Origin: Trichoplax adhaerens
Lineage: Eukaryota > Placozoa > Uniplacotomia > Trichoplacea > Trichoplacidae
Assembly (NCBI RefSeq): GCF_000150275.1
Contig: NW_002060943.1
Span: 4,732,008-4,796,007 of the forward strand
Length of the DNA: 64,000 bases
Direction: 5' to 3'
The translations under genes were made by a program, and so were the position numbers. Below the pieces are notes generated by a model, which ran no database searches, was not told the origin of the DNA, and worked only from the letters and a program-made list of their open reading frames with translations. Shown here piece after piece: positions 12,314 to 23,879 of the stretch; the first letter of the stretch is position 1; each line of letters begins with the position of its first letter.

Positions 12314-12946
12314 ATTTCGAATTTCGCAGTAAGTGATTTGTGAGCCTAAGATAGTTCAACCCCAAAATGTTGCGTACGGCATTCACTGTACAAAAGAAAT
12401 ATGTGCTCTTTTCAGATACAGATCACACGCCGTTGCAATTGGCAATAGTTGCTATATTGCTTTTGAATCTTAGCTATCAACAAAGATGGTCTTAGCAAGT
12501 AGGTATGGACATCCTACTGGCGAAAATCAAGTTTATACAAAATAATTGTTCTATAATTGCTGTGCTAGTAATATCAGGGCATCCTCACAAAGTATTTGGA
12601 ACTTTTACTCAAAAATTAGAATTGAGAATTTGCATAGTTATCCAAAAGCATACGCGTATACGTATGATATATACATGCATTACTATTATTGATAAAGTTA
12701 CATCGTATTAATTAGACTGTAAATAAGAAGACGGAGTTTTGATACCAATTTTATAAATATGCGGTTGATGTAAATAAAAATAGCATATTTGAGCATCATC
12801 CTTGCAATTATTTTCTGATCAACAAGGTCGTACATTACTTATTCGACCTTACAATATAAAACAAATATTTATAGCTAACCCATCACCTCTTCAATTTTTA
12901 TGCTACACTAAGGTATATTTTGCTTGTTACATATACGATAGGTCTA

Positions 12947-12974
12947 TTAGTGTGCATTTGCCAATGCACACTAA
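12947..12974. repeat. Perfect 12-bp inverted repeat
   Basis: Arms TTAGTGTGCATT and AATGCACACTAA surround the loop TGCC. No gene or T-tract next to it suggests a role. Confidence 0.8.
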
Positions 12975-13224
12975 TCACACCGCACGCTACTTTAATGCAA
13001 AACTACCTTGTAAATAAATGCTGTTATTATGATAATTATGATTACTCTGGCGATATATTTTCTAACTGAAGCTATTTTCTTAATTGATTATTTAATTTAC
13101 ATGATAGTACCAGGATTAAAGTGCTAAACCAAATTATTTGTCTATTTGCTACAAATACCCTATTTATTTTTAATTTCGTATACGGTACTTAAAAATTGGT
13201 GCAGTATTGCTATTTCAGCAATAG

Positions 13225-13822
13225 AGCATAAAATTTGTGAGATAAAAAGGCACTTATAGTTAAAACTTTCACAATGATTATATTAGATTTGTAATTATAT
13301 GAAGCTAATTTAAGTAACTATTATAGCTGTGATGTTTCGGAAAGTTGAGAGTTAGGCATTAGTCGCAATAAAGTACAATAGAATAGTTAATGGAAGAGTA
13401 ATCTTTATTGAGCTAGTGTAAGAGATTAATCGTGTAAGATTATCGCGCGAGTAACGACGTGATTAGTCGAATAACTATAGTAGTGTAGAATAGGTAAAGT
13501 GTGCAAGCTTACCGTGTAACTACCAGAACTAACTAATGAGATAGGCGAAAGAAGATATCTTTTATAATGTTAAGACACATCAGGAGGAAATTACTTATAG
13601 ACACGGATGATTCATAATAATATATTACTTCTATATAAGGATAATGCTACGGTATAATCTAGCTAGAGTCTAAGAGACTTCTAAAGCGATAAAGTTGAAA
13701 TACCAATTTTATAGTATGATCGAGCATGAAATGGGAATAAAAAGGCACTTGTAGTTAAAAATTTTGTAATGATTCCATTGTTTTTGTAATTATAGGAGAC
13801 AATTCAAGTAATCACTACAGAT
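13225..13822. repeat. Direct repeat flanking LTR-like sequence
   Basis: Segments of about 100 bp at 13225-13327 and 13720-13822 share GAGCAT, AAAAAGGCACTT, TAGTTAAAA and the following AATGATT...GTAATTATA pattern. The roughly 390 bp between them contains, on the minus strand, TTATATAG and AATAAAG signals and starts TGTGATGTTTCGG right after copy 1. This resembles an LTR, but no matching 5-bp TSD was found. Confidence 0.5.
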
Positions 13823-14402
13823 TTGTATTTGAGCTAAGTTATATCATCTATGCCTATTAACAAACTGATCAATGGCTTAGTTAAACGCTTTTACCGCAAA
13901 TAGTATTTTCTATTCAATATGGAATTTTAAATTAGCATCAATTTTATTAATGCCCTATACCAGTGTGTCATAAACCAGCTCTATGACCAAAATAACGAAA
14001 AAGCTAGGCCTACAAATTGTCGCCTTGAAATACGTATCAAGGCACTAAAATCCGTCTAAAGTAATACTTAGGAACATTTATCTCTGATTCCTCTGTATTG
14101 ATTTTAGTTAATTGTAGTAGTACAGCAGGTAGCTAATAGGATGAGATGGCGTACTTGTGCTATTTCTAGTAGATGACTGGGATTCTCCGGTTAAGGCAGT
14201 ATATGATAGCAAAATATATTCGTGTTTCACATTAAGGAATTACTCCATTTTGTTAATTCAAATTTTGGATTAGGTAAGTGAATCTACAGTAATAGCAGAG
14301 GACTATTGCTCGGTTATTACACCCTCAGATATTTAGTGATTTGTACGACTGTAACTTAACGTTAAGCACTAAATTGAAGAAATAATTTTATTTTTTATAT
14401 AC

Positions 14403-14858
14403 CTTTCCTTGGAGCCAGAAGTTATAATAATTTCAACAGCGCTTATGTGATCGGGTAAATTTATATCTAAATGTTTAATTAATACGGCAATATTTAGAGC
14501 ATAGATATCTGATGAATAATATATGATCATAAGATTACATTATGCCTATTTACAGGATCATCATGTATTCATATACGACCTAATGTGAATTAATGACATA
14601 TCACATATTACAATACAAGGCGTGTAAAGTATGAACTATCTAGTAATCTGAATAAAGCTATGCTACTAAACTTGAAAACTCCTCTATAATGAGATATTGC
14701 TGTGGTACAGTACCAGCAATATTCTAATAGCATTAAGATTAGTAATATCATGATTCATACGCTTTATAATTAATTTTTTTATATACCTTACTAAATAATC
14801 ACATACCTGAGTGGAACTTTTTAACAGATGATTTAAATTTAGCAATATCATAACCACG
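14403..14858 (-). pseudogene. iGluR amino-terminal-domain fragment, second half (two exons)
   Basis: Two short minus-strand exons join in phase. The first ends at 14807 (residues GYDIAKFKSSVKKFHS, donor gtatgt, phase 1). The second (14466-14403, 64 nt) reads INLPDHISAVEIIITSGSKE, with donor gtatat. The pattern 'D..F...V......I..VEIII..S' is typical of the middle of an iGluR/class C ligand-binding fold, after the NTDYG-type strand. The frame upstream of about 14858 meets a stop, so the 5' limit is uncertain. Same strand as the 8.4 and 18-20 kb receptor pieces, but out of order with them. Too little protein for a firm family call. Confidence 0.5.
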
Positions 14859-15106
14859 TAAATTTAATTAGTTGTTTACTATTCTTCAACTAAACCTTCC
14901 AAAAATTATGATTTATGATGTTTAACTTAGTTATAACACTAATTCTCAAGGTTAACAATAGAATTTTCTCCATTTATAAACTAAACGACCTAGCAATTAC
15001 GATTTATGGTCTTCAACTTAGCTATAATATTAATTCTCAGGACTTACAATAGACTTTTTCTCTATTCGCCAATAATCAGTAAGGGAATTTAATGTTAAAG
15101 TAGTAT

Positions 15107-15526
15107 CTCAATAGTTCATGAGTCATAGTTAATACAATTAACCTCGGAATCATTTACTGAATTAGATATTAATTTTAGCTACTGCTCCCTTAATGCAGAC
15201 AACAGTATTTACGAACGTGGACATGCAATGACTAATATAGAATAGTCAGATTACGATATGTCCTATCACGGAACATTTCCATGATAATTTATGATCTACC
15301 ATAAGTAAATTACAATCAAAATGATTGGAACTGTAAGTAGATAATTTGCATTCCCTATTATAACTATTAATTTCAATACGTATATAAGTGTCACTATCAT
15401 AAAAAGTCAGTGCTATATTAAAACACAGTATATCCAAAATTAGAAGTTAACTAAATAAGGATAGGCTAACATGAATTATCCTAACATAGATATTTCTACT
15501 CTAATACAGTACATAGCACTGTCACA
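15107..15526 (-). mobile_element. Truncated LTR related to 5610-6240
   Basis: Closely matches the reverse complement of about 5610-6020, including the LTR 5' end (minus strand TGTGACAGTGCTATG). The 3' part with the GTGACA end is missing; the break is at about 15107. A 62-63-codon open frame at 15246-15437 is the repeat copy of 5697-5888 and is not a gene. Confidence 0.7.
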
Positions 15527-18169
15527 TACACATAGCAGTTGGTGGCATTAGACTATCCAACTGTCATTCTAAAGCAATCAAACACACTCGATAAGATAAA
15601 TTATACCCTGGACTCAAGAAAACAACTAATTGATACTAAGTATAGTTTAGCTTGAAACTGTACCTTTCTATAGTAAACACTAAGACAAATCAACAATTCC
15701 AGATTAAATGCTTGGGATTCATACTGTATGAAATTACAAAGTAACATTAACTTCTACTGTAATTAATGATCAAAATTAGAACACATATATCCTATTACTA
15801 AATGCATCGCTTGAATTACAAAGTCATAATATCCGATTCTTAACAAAAGCTATGCTACGGATTATCTTAACTTCTAACCCGAATAAAGCAGTTGGGTTTA
15901 CAATATAAGAAGATATTAAGTAAAATCTACTATTATAATCAACCAAGTAAGTCATAATTTTAAAGCTAGAATACTTATCATAATAAAAAAACTAGGCAAG
16001 AATAATTACAATACAAGAACTTGAGAAAAGTTCTAAAAATTAACTTTCATTGCATTCACTTTCAATATTATAAAATTAAAGTAAGTTATTAGACTAAGTA
16101 GTGTAAGCAATTGTTACATTTTCGTCGACTTCATTTATTTTTATATTATAGCTGCCGAATTAAATTTATGAAATATTAAATATATGTAGTTACAGAATCA
16201 AAGCATACAATATCAACTACTCTATGGAAATTGATTGATTTCAAATGTGAATGAAATACAAGTGAATGTGGTTACAGAAGCCTAATCTTAGGTAATATTT
16301 TTGTAAGCTAGTCAATATGATTTTTACATCGAAAATTTAGGAAATGCGCGTAAAGGATGAATATGCAATTTTTTAATTTAGTGTTGTCTTACTTTTACAT
16401 ATGAGATGTAAAGTAAAGAGTAATTGCATTAACAGAGTAAGGTATTAAATCGCAATTTCCTTCAAAATTTCGAGAACATCGCAAGAATAAATTGTAATTG
16501 CATAAAATGTTAAGGTAACTTTATACCAGGTTTAAATTATGCGGCATACTTAGGCACATAATCACCAAACATTACGCTATAGTGTAAAAATTCATAGCAA
16601 ATGGTGTTAGAAATTTTATTAACATCAATCACTAAGTTATGCTGGGAGAAATTCAGCAAGCTATTGGAGATGATATTTTTTCTCCATGTATCTGTAACAT
16701 ACTATGTCTTCTGTAGTCGTTATTGGAGATACTAAACTGCAAAGGAAGAATAAACTTTGATTTTACCAATCGATTGGCCGTTTTAAATTGAGTAAATCTT
16801 ATTTTTACTGCTGGCCAAATTGATTGTTGTTTCTAGTATAAAGAAATAAAATTTAAAGATGCAATTAGAACTTTAATCCAATTTATAGTATACTGATCTA
16901 TTAGCATTAACATGTACAGTAATGCCAAAATAAGGAAATGGAAGTGTTAGGTAAAATTAGATGAGTATATAATACATAATATTAATATGTAATCATTCTT
17001 TAACTCTTAATGTGGGTGTGTAAGAATTTACTGTGTGAAATAGTATAGCTTAAATCATAGTCCTAGATAGAACTAGTGAAATTTGTGCATTATGATATCA
17101 TGCTGTGAAATCAGCGAAAGTATATCAATACAAATCGGGTAATAAAAAAATTTAATGTACAATATAATCTATTCTCTGAGCAACTCTCGTATAAAATATT
17201 AATATAGATGCATAGCAAACATTGCTCGCGCTACCATAGCATAAGCAATGTTGTATAATAAAGTTAATAAATAATTACAGTCTTATAGAAACACGTTTAG
17301 AATTGTCCTTAATATGTCAGTTAATCATAGTTGAACTGCTTTACCTACTTGCCATCAGACTTATCGACATCTCGTTACAGAGTTATAATCCATTCTACAC
17401 ACAAAACTATGCAACTAACACCTGCAGCACATAATGTTAAAACAAATACACTATATAAGTGATTGATATCGATCTGTTTGTAGCTGGTGGTTGTCTTACT
17501 GGTTACATATTGACCGGCTTTCTGATACCTATAATCCGTTAATAAAATATTACCAAACTGATGAAGCTGTTAAAATCAATATGCAATATTCATCCAATGA
17601 AATAGCTATCAGTAAACTGGGATTGCTGCTGTAGCCTGTTTTATTTATATAGATTCAAAATTTGTGTGTATTTTGTGCATATAACAATTTATTAATTTTA
17701 CCTCACAATATTCATGTATTGGATCACCCACTGAATTGAAATTCCTGTCTATGCTGAGATTTAAATGTAACTTTAACGCAAGTACCTCAAGAATAAAAAT
17801 TTTGTGCACATTATTAACCTGTTAAAGTATAATTCTGTATAGCTACGTTATGCATATTTAGATCCCGCAATTCGATATTTTACATTACTACGTGCGTTTT
17901 CGGTGCTATAAGCTATACTATATAAAATGGGTTAATAGTAACTGGAGAGGTAAAATTAATATAATAGACGTCTTGCATAATATTTATACATCTGTATGTA
18001 TCGAAAAATTATTTAAACATATCTTACTTTATTTAATATATCTTAACAACCTAAGCTGATCAACAAATTTAAATATCGGAACTATTAAAAGAAAGGTAAA
18101 TTCATTTGTTTCCTTTTAGATAATATCTATGGCACCTTTCTAGATAAAAGAAAATATTTTTCTAATTTA
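15527..18169. other. Gene-free stretch downstream of the iGluR relic
   Basis: No supported gene. The fourth membrane segment expected after the iGluR S2 exon at 18170-18545 was sought on the minus strand here and not found. Confidence 0.4.
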
Positions 18170-20689
18170 TCAATTATTAAGAGTATGCTCGATATAACCA
18201 CTTTGTCGTAATTTTAAGATGGCAATACTAATTTCTGGGTAAATGGTGACCCTTTTCTTAACCCTAAAGCATATCCATCTTTTCGAAATTGTCCTCCAAC
18301 TGTATTCAGTGTGCAATATTTGTTTTTGTAATAGGCGATTATAGCTGCATCCCATAAAAATGCATAATCTTCATTCTTAGTCTTATAATACCAGCTTCTG
18401 TATTTGGAACATTGATTAGACGCTGTGCCATTTCATTGTATGGGGCCATTGTCGCACGTTCAAAAAAAGTTGTAGACGCTACTGCCTTGTACTGTTCCAT
18501 ATTTAACTTTGCTTTGGGAAGCCAGCTCTTGCAAGGAATTAATTTCTATTGAAAGTACACCGTCAATGAAAATAAATCAACATATAATTAGGTACAATAA
18601 AGCATATATTAATTCAGTAAGAGGAAACTATGCTATAGTTGCTTACACATGTTGAAGATATTTTGCTCTATTATCGGCGTACTGCAAGCATATGGTATTT
18701 ACTGGGATTTAGGATTGATAACATTATTATAACCGTAAACGATAAGTTTAATGTAAGAAGGCTTTTCTCTTTACCATCTGCTCCAATTGTGCGTTAAATT
18801 GGGGTTTTCATAATTATATTGTAGCATGATGTTAACCATATAATTTCCATTAAACACTACGGCAATTTAAGGTTCTGGATACCGTAGTGATAAGCCCAAC
18901 TATCATTCTGTATTTTCTATAAAGCTGCAAAAGTTCTACTACAATATGCCGTTGTTACTGTACTCAATTGCAAACATGCAGACAAGCAAACGATCATTGA
19001 TCTTTAGTAGTACAGTATAGAGATTGACATTGCATGATTTGAAAGTGTTCCTACACAAGTTTTGCTTTATGATAAAATTGGATTAATGGTGATGTTACGG
19101 AGCTAGTAGCTCCGTGTTTACGATTAATAATTGTTTACAATCATGTATGACCATGCTGACTAGCACCTAGTAGTAGAAAATAGCTGTCATGTAATTGAAG
19201 TAAGTATTATTAGTGTGGAATTGCTATACGCAGTATTAAGGCAGTTAGCAATCAATAATTGTTGGTCGCTTAATATTATTATTGCTACTGATTATTAATC
19301 GTGTATTATTATGGTCTAACAAATAGGACATAAATATTGTTCGCTGTTGTTGTGTGTGATAATTAGACTTGCTAACTGGAGTAACTAATATTATTGGCGA
19401 CAAGTATAGTGACTGTAAATAAGAAAGGGTATTTAAGTTCTCCTGAGACTAGTGTAAAAGAAAAGGCCTTAGTGTAGCTAGAAGTTAATAAAGTTATTAA
19501 CCTAGATCTATCGTTTGACTCAGTCTCTTTACTATTGGAATAAGTTAGTTTTCCTTATAGAGGATTGCCTGAAGTTAGTCGGTGATCGGATAGAGTAGGT
19601 AGAATAGACTAGGCCCGATCGCGAAAGCTGTTTTGTGACAGGTGAATAAATCAATTGCAGTTAGTATGAATAATATTCATATTGCTGCATCAAAGCAAAA
19701 CTATTCGATACTTAGTTATCAAATTTATTTTTAAATAAGAAGCGATAAGAACTGCAATTAGAAATTGTAACCAGAGTTTAAATTTTTAACGGTCAAGAAG
19801 GCTGCCAAATTTGCAGTATAGGTAGCAATTATAATACATGAAGCAAGCCATGCAGAACCTAGCATAATTCTTCCTGATATAGCAGTAGGAGGTCTATCAT
19901 GTCCTTGTTGTAGAAAAGTCGACACAGAATTCCATAAGGAATTGCCCAAATTCATGGATGCAACAACCTCTCCATAATCATCTTTCCATTTTTGCTGTGC
20001 ATTTTTCAGATCATTATTTTTTTCTTCAGCTTTTAAGCGTTTGCAAATTGGTAAGTGTTGAACCGCGTCAATGAATGAGTCATAGGGGTTAAGAATACCG
20101 ACTACGAAAAATAAGATCGCCATAACGATTAAAAATACTCCAATAACAATCCATAAGGAAAGATTGAATGGTGCAAAGCATCGAAAAATGGATACTAGAG
20201 GAGTCTTTGGTTTGGTCATTAAAATAGTTACTCCTTGATCCATGAAAGGAATTGTAAAATCAAACTCTTCAGATCGTTTAACTGTGATAGAAAATGCCCC
20301 TGCAGCAATATCGGCCTTCTACAATTTCAATCACCGTCGGATTTATAAATAGATACAGATAAATTACGACAATAAAAGCAGCTATTACTAGACAGTTTTT
20401 GCATTAAAAGGTGAGCACGTAACATGTGATACAGTAATTTATTTGTAGAGTTGAATTGAATTCCTAGCATAATTTGAACTATAAATATCTTATAACGTTC
20501 AGACATGTTTTCTAACCTCGTCAATTATATCCTTTACCATTCCGTTCCATTCTTGAGAAATAAGACTAAACCCACCATAGCTATTATCTTTGACGACTTC
20601 TAAAGTAAACTGAAATTTCAACGATTTACTTAATTCGTTTAATAAATCAACAATGAAACCCTCAAATCTTGAATTTCCTTCTAAATTAT
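18170..20689 (-). pseudogene. iGluR ligand-binding/pore/C-terminal block, degenerate
   Basis: Three minus-strand exons of an ionotropic glutamate receptor (ligand-gated cation channel). Exon a (20689-20517) encodes S1 of the ligand-binding domain (FEGFIVDLLNEL ... EWNGMVKDIIDE). Exon b (20318-19772) encodes the end of S1 with the agonist-binding arginine (GAFSITVKR), M1, the pore loop (SLWNSVSTFLQQG, unedited Q at the Q/R position) and M3 with TYTANLAAFLTV. Exon c (18545-18170) encodes S2 (SLQELASQSKVKYGTVQGSS ... NEDYAFLWDAAII ... SIAILKLRQSGYIEH). Exons a and b are open and splice in phase. Exon c needs at least three single-base shifts: near a run of seven T, near 18361-18367, and near 18238. 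M4, the amino-terminal domain and the start are absent. A solo LTR (19093-19640) sits in the intron between b and c. Assembly error could explain some shifts, not all losses. Confidence 0.8.
19093..19640 (+). mobile_element. Solo LTR of the TGTTAC...GTGACA group (548 bp)
   Basis: It starts TGTTACGGAGCTAG, ends AAAGCTGTTTTGTGACA, and has a perfect 5-bp TSD GGTGA (19088-19092 and 19641-19645). A perfect 9-bp stem (ACGGAGCTA/TAGCTCCGT, one-base loop) lies immediately inside the 5' end. Its last 110 bp or so recur at about 57490-57596. It lies in an intron of the iGluR relic, in antisense orientation to it. Confidence 0.88.
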
Positions 20690-20881
20690 CTGCTGATATC
20701 TTCCAGTTTAAGAAAGATGATTCCTATATTACGCGCTAAAAGAGAAGATGGCACATGAAATATTATCCGGATAGAAATCAAGTTCTTATGCTTTTGTTGA
20801 ACTGATTAATTATTGACTAAGATGTCTTAAGCTTATGTTTGCGTGTTTTAAATGAAATAAAGCTGTTTATGTATAGAAGAT

Positions 20882-21512
20882 TGTCACAAAACAGCTTTGC
20901 AACAAGATAACGCAATATACGATCAATAAGTCAATTCCTTGAACCACGTATCAAGGAACGATATCTGCACTATCACAAACACTTTTGCTCTACTAGCAGA
21001 CTACACAAAGACTTAAACGCCTCGTATTTTACGTTAAACACTAAGTTGGACAATTCTTCTTTATTTCACGATATACTGCATTTATATACTATTCCTCAAT
21101 AGTTCATGAGTCATAGTTAATACAATTAACATTAGAATCATTTACTGAATTAGATATTAATTTTAGCTACTGCTCCCTTAATGCAGATAACAGTATTTAC
21201 GAACATAGACATATAATGACTAATACAGAATAGTCAGATTACGATATGTCCTATCACGGAACATTTCCATGATAATTTACAGTCTATCATAAGTAAATTA
21301 CAATCACAATGATTCGAACTGTAAGCAGATGATTTGCATTCCCTATTATAACTATTAATTTCAGTATGTGTATAAGTGTCACTGTCATAAAAAGTCAGTG
21401 CTATATTAAAATACAGTATATCCAAATTAGAAGTTAACTAAATAAGGATAGTCTAATAGAATTATCCCAACATTGATATTTCTACTGTAATACAGTATAT
21501 AACACTGTAACA
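20882..21512 (-). mobile_element. LTR, full-length relative of 5610-6240 (631 bp)
   Basis: The reverse complement runs TGTTACAGTG ... GCTGTTTTGTGACA and matches 5610-6240 over its full length of 631 bp. Flanks AAGAT and ATACT do not form a TSD, so the flanking DNA has changed or been recombined. It separates the minus-strand iGluR relic from the plus-strand GABA-B-like relic and may mark the rearrangement that removed their 5' exons. Confidence 0.8.
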
Positions 21513-21750
21513 ATACTGTATAGCTAAAATTATTTTGTTTTAGAAAGGATAAGTTGAATTCAATGTTAAATGCATTAATGATACTTGCTGACTAGAAGTT
21601 CGACTTTCGCTGATTAAAGAATCGGAAACAATCTAATCTCTTATTTCTTTGAATTAATAGGGACCGTTCTCTTTTACCTCGAATAGAAATCGTCTGGGAG
21701 TTCTTGTAATTCAAAGAATACAAAGTGTGTAACCCTATTATTAGAATATC

Positions 21751-23879
21751 TTGATGATTCGACTTTATAGTGTAGTTAAAATTCATTATTATCTCAAAGA
21801 TGCCAAAAATGTCATCCTTGGGCATTATTATGAAAAAAGTGAGCAGACTGCATGGAAGAGTGGTATTAATATCAGTTGGGGAATTGCAGGTAATACTTAT
21901 CGATATTATAACTGCTTTGATTCGGTATATTGCAGTGATGATGAGATTAGTATAATGACTAGTATGAGATAAAGGTAAAAGTCATCAGTTGGTACCTTGG
22001 CCCGATAATATAGCTCAATATATGCAGAACTTTCTCTTCATCACCGATTTTGATAGGAACTATTTGCATACTAAAAATTTATCATTAGAAAGACGCAAAG
22101 ATTTTTCAAAAGAACAAGTAATTACATTAGACATGATTAACTCTTCATTCCTAAATAGACCGCAAGCCACCTGCTGACTATCCTTATGTTACAAAAGTCT
22201 TTTCCGTTATTCCGTTTACCGCAACGATTATTGTTATTATCGCAGCAGTTATTGGTATCTTTCTGGCACTCATCTTCGCTTTACTAAATGTCTATTATCG
22301 TAATCGAAGGTACAACAGACTATTAATGTCACTGAAAACAGAAAGACTAATATATTTCTACTCAAAGTGCATATCTATCGCATTTTCCCTTTCAGTCTAG
22401 ATTTGGTATTTGTATTAAAATATTTGCATAGTATTTTTACATTTTGATGTTTGGCTAACATGTGATAATAAGGAAGCAGATTTAAGTAAATTTACTATAA
22501 AATTTAATAAACTGCTAAATAATTCAAATATACTTATTATCTGTTAGGATTGATGTATATTTTCTTGATTTTGTGTTATAATCGAAACAAAAGGGCTATC
22601 AAGGTTGCAAGTCCCAACATAAATTATACTATCATCATTGGTGCTATTCTATGCTATATATCAACCATCTTACAAGTCATTTACATTGATCCCGTTAATG
22701 AGACTGACTTGATGTTATTAATTTGTCGAGTAAGAGATTTTGATGGAACTAATTGTTACGATTTATCTTATTATCATATTATTCTTATAAATTAGAAATA
22801 TAATTATCTTGGAATGATATTGAAATTACTCGTTATTGATTAAAATATAATCATAATAGAATCCAATATATATTTCAATATTCCAAAGAAAATTAAAAGA
22901 TAAATAGTGTCCTTTTTGTACTTACTATACTAGCATAATTACGACATAAAAATCTTTAGTGATTGCCATGGTTTATCAATGGTATTTATTTGCATCTTTA
23001 GGGAAGAATCTGGTTTCTCGTACTAGGCTTTCTTATGGTATTTGGTGCCTTGTTTGCAAAGACTTGGAGATTGAAAATGATATTTCAGAATAAGATTGCT
23101 AGAAGCAGAGTTAGTATTACAACTGAAAGTGCTTAACTTTAGTTCTAGTATAGATAGCGTACACTATATTTTTGATAATACTAAATAAGCTATTTACTCT
23201 GTCATAACTCCATTATAGACAGAATTACCCTTTCTAACCTACCGATTCTCTTAGATTATTACGGATTCTCAATTATACCTCGTCATATTGATTATTGTAC
23301 TGATTGGTGCTGCAATCTTAACTATTCAAGCTGCAATTGATCCAATATTTTAGAGAGTAAAATAGAAACCCAACTGATGGTAAATATTCTATTTTAACCT
23401 AATTGGTTAGAAAATCGCTCACAACCGGCACCATAGTATGACTAAAATGTTTCAAATTAGTGACTTCATTAATATGAAAAAATATACTGTTTACCAAAAT
23501 TTATTATCAATATTTGAATTAGGGATATCGCGTCAACAGCCTCGTAGTTTATTATAAGAATAAATGCGTAACTCAGAATGTCATGTTATGGCATGTTATT
23601 ATACTAATTCTTGGAGGAGTTTTGCTACTTTATGGACTGTCACTAGCTTGGAGAACCCGTAATATACCCTTCCACCTAGCTAACGATTCGAAATACATTA
23701 TTTTCACAATTTATAACGTAACTATTTTCTCTGGAATTGCTATTCTTGTTGGCCATACTCTTTCAAATATTGCCCTGCGAGTCATCTTGGTGGCAATATT
23801 AACCATTATAGTGACAACAGGATCGTTATGTTTAATATTTATACCTAAAGTACCACAAGTAATGCTTTCAGTAATATGA
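21751..23879 (+). pseudogene. GABA-B-like class C GPCR, 7TM region, degenerate
   Basis: Exons of a metabotropic GABA-B-type receptor, which signals through G proteins. About 21751-21900 encodes the end of the ectodomain (VVKIHYYLKD ... SGINISWG). 22167-22309 gives PPADYPYVTKVFSVIP and TM1. 22548-22729 gives RAIKVASPNINYTIIIGA (loop 1 and TM2). 23002-23109 gives TM3 with FGALFAKTWRLKMIF. 23255-23350 gives TM4 (SQLYLVILII ... QAAIDPIF). 23577-23879 gives TM5 to TM7, with AWRTRNI, NDSKYIIFTIYNV and LIFIPKVPQ. Splice sites are recognisable. Faults: TAG codons at 23351 and 23363 directly after the TM4 DPIF motif, a frame change before PPADYPY, and the end of TM1 present twice (YYRNRR and CYNRNKR). 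No Venus-flytrap exons were found upstream. Confidence 0.72.

Larger units (their letters stand above)
12314..14402. other. Gene-free stretch with a direct duplication and a hairpin
   Basis: No gene recognised. It contains a perfect 12-bp-stem hairpin (12947-12974) and a roughly 100-bp direct repeat (about 13225-13327 and 13720-13822) flanking LTR-like sequence. About 14140-14320 shares a dispersed repeat with 35538-35660. Confidence 0.45.

Noticed and set aside
11815-12386. Three open frames of 167-173 codons across 11.8-12.4 kb
   Set aside because: They consist almost wholly of the N gap.
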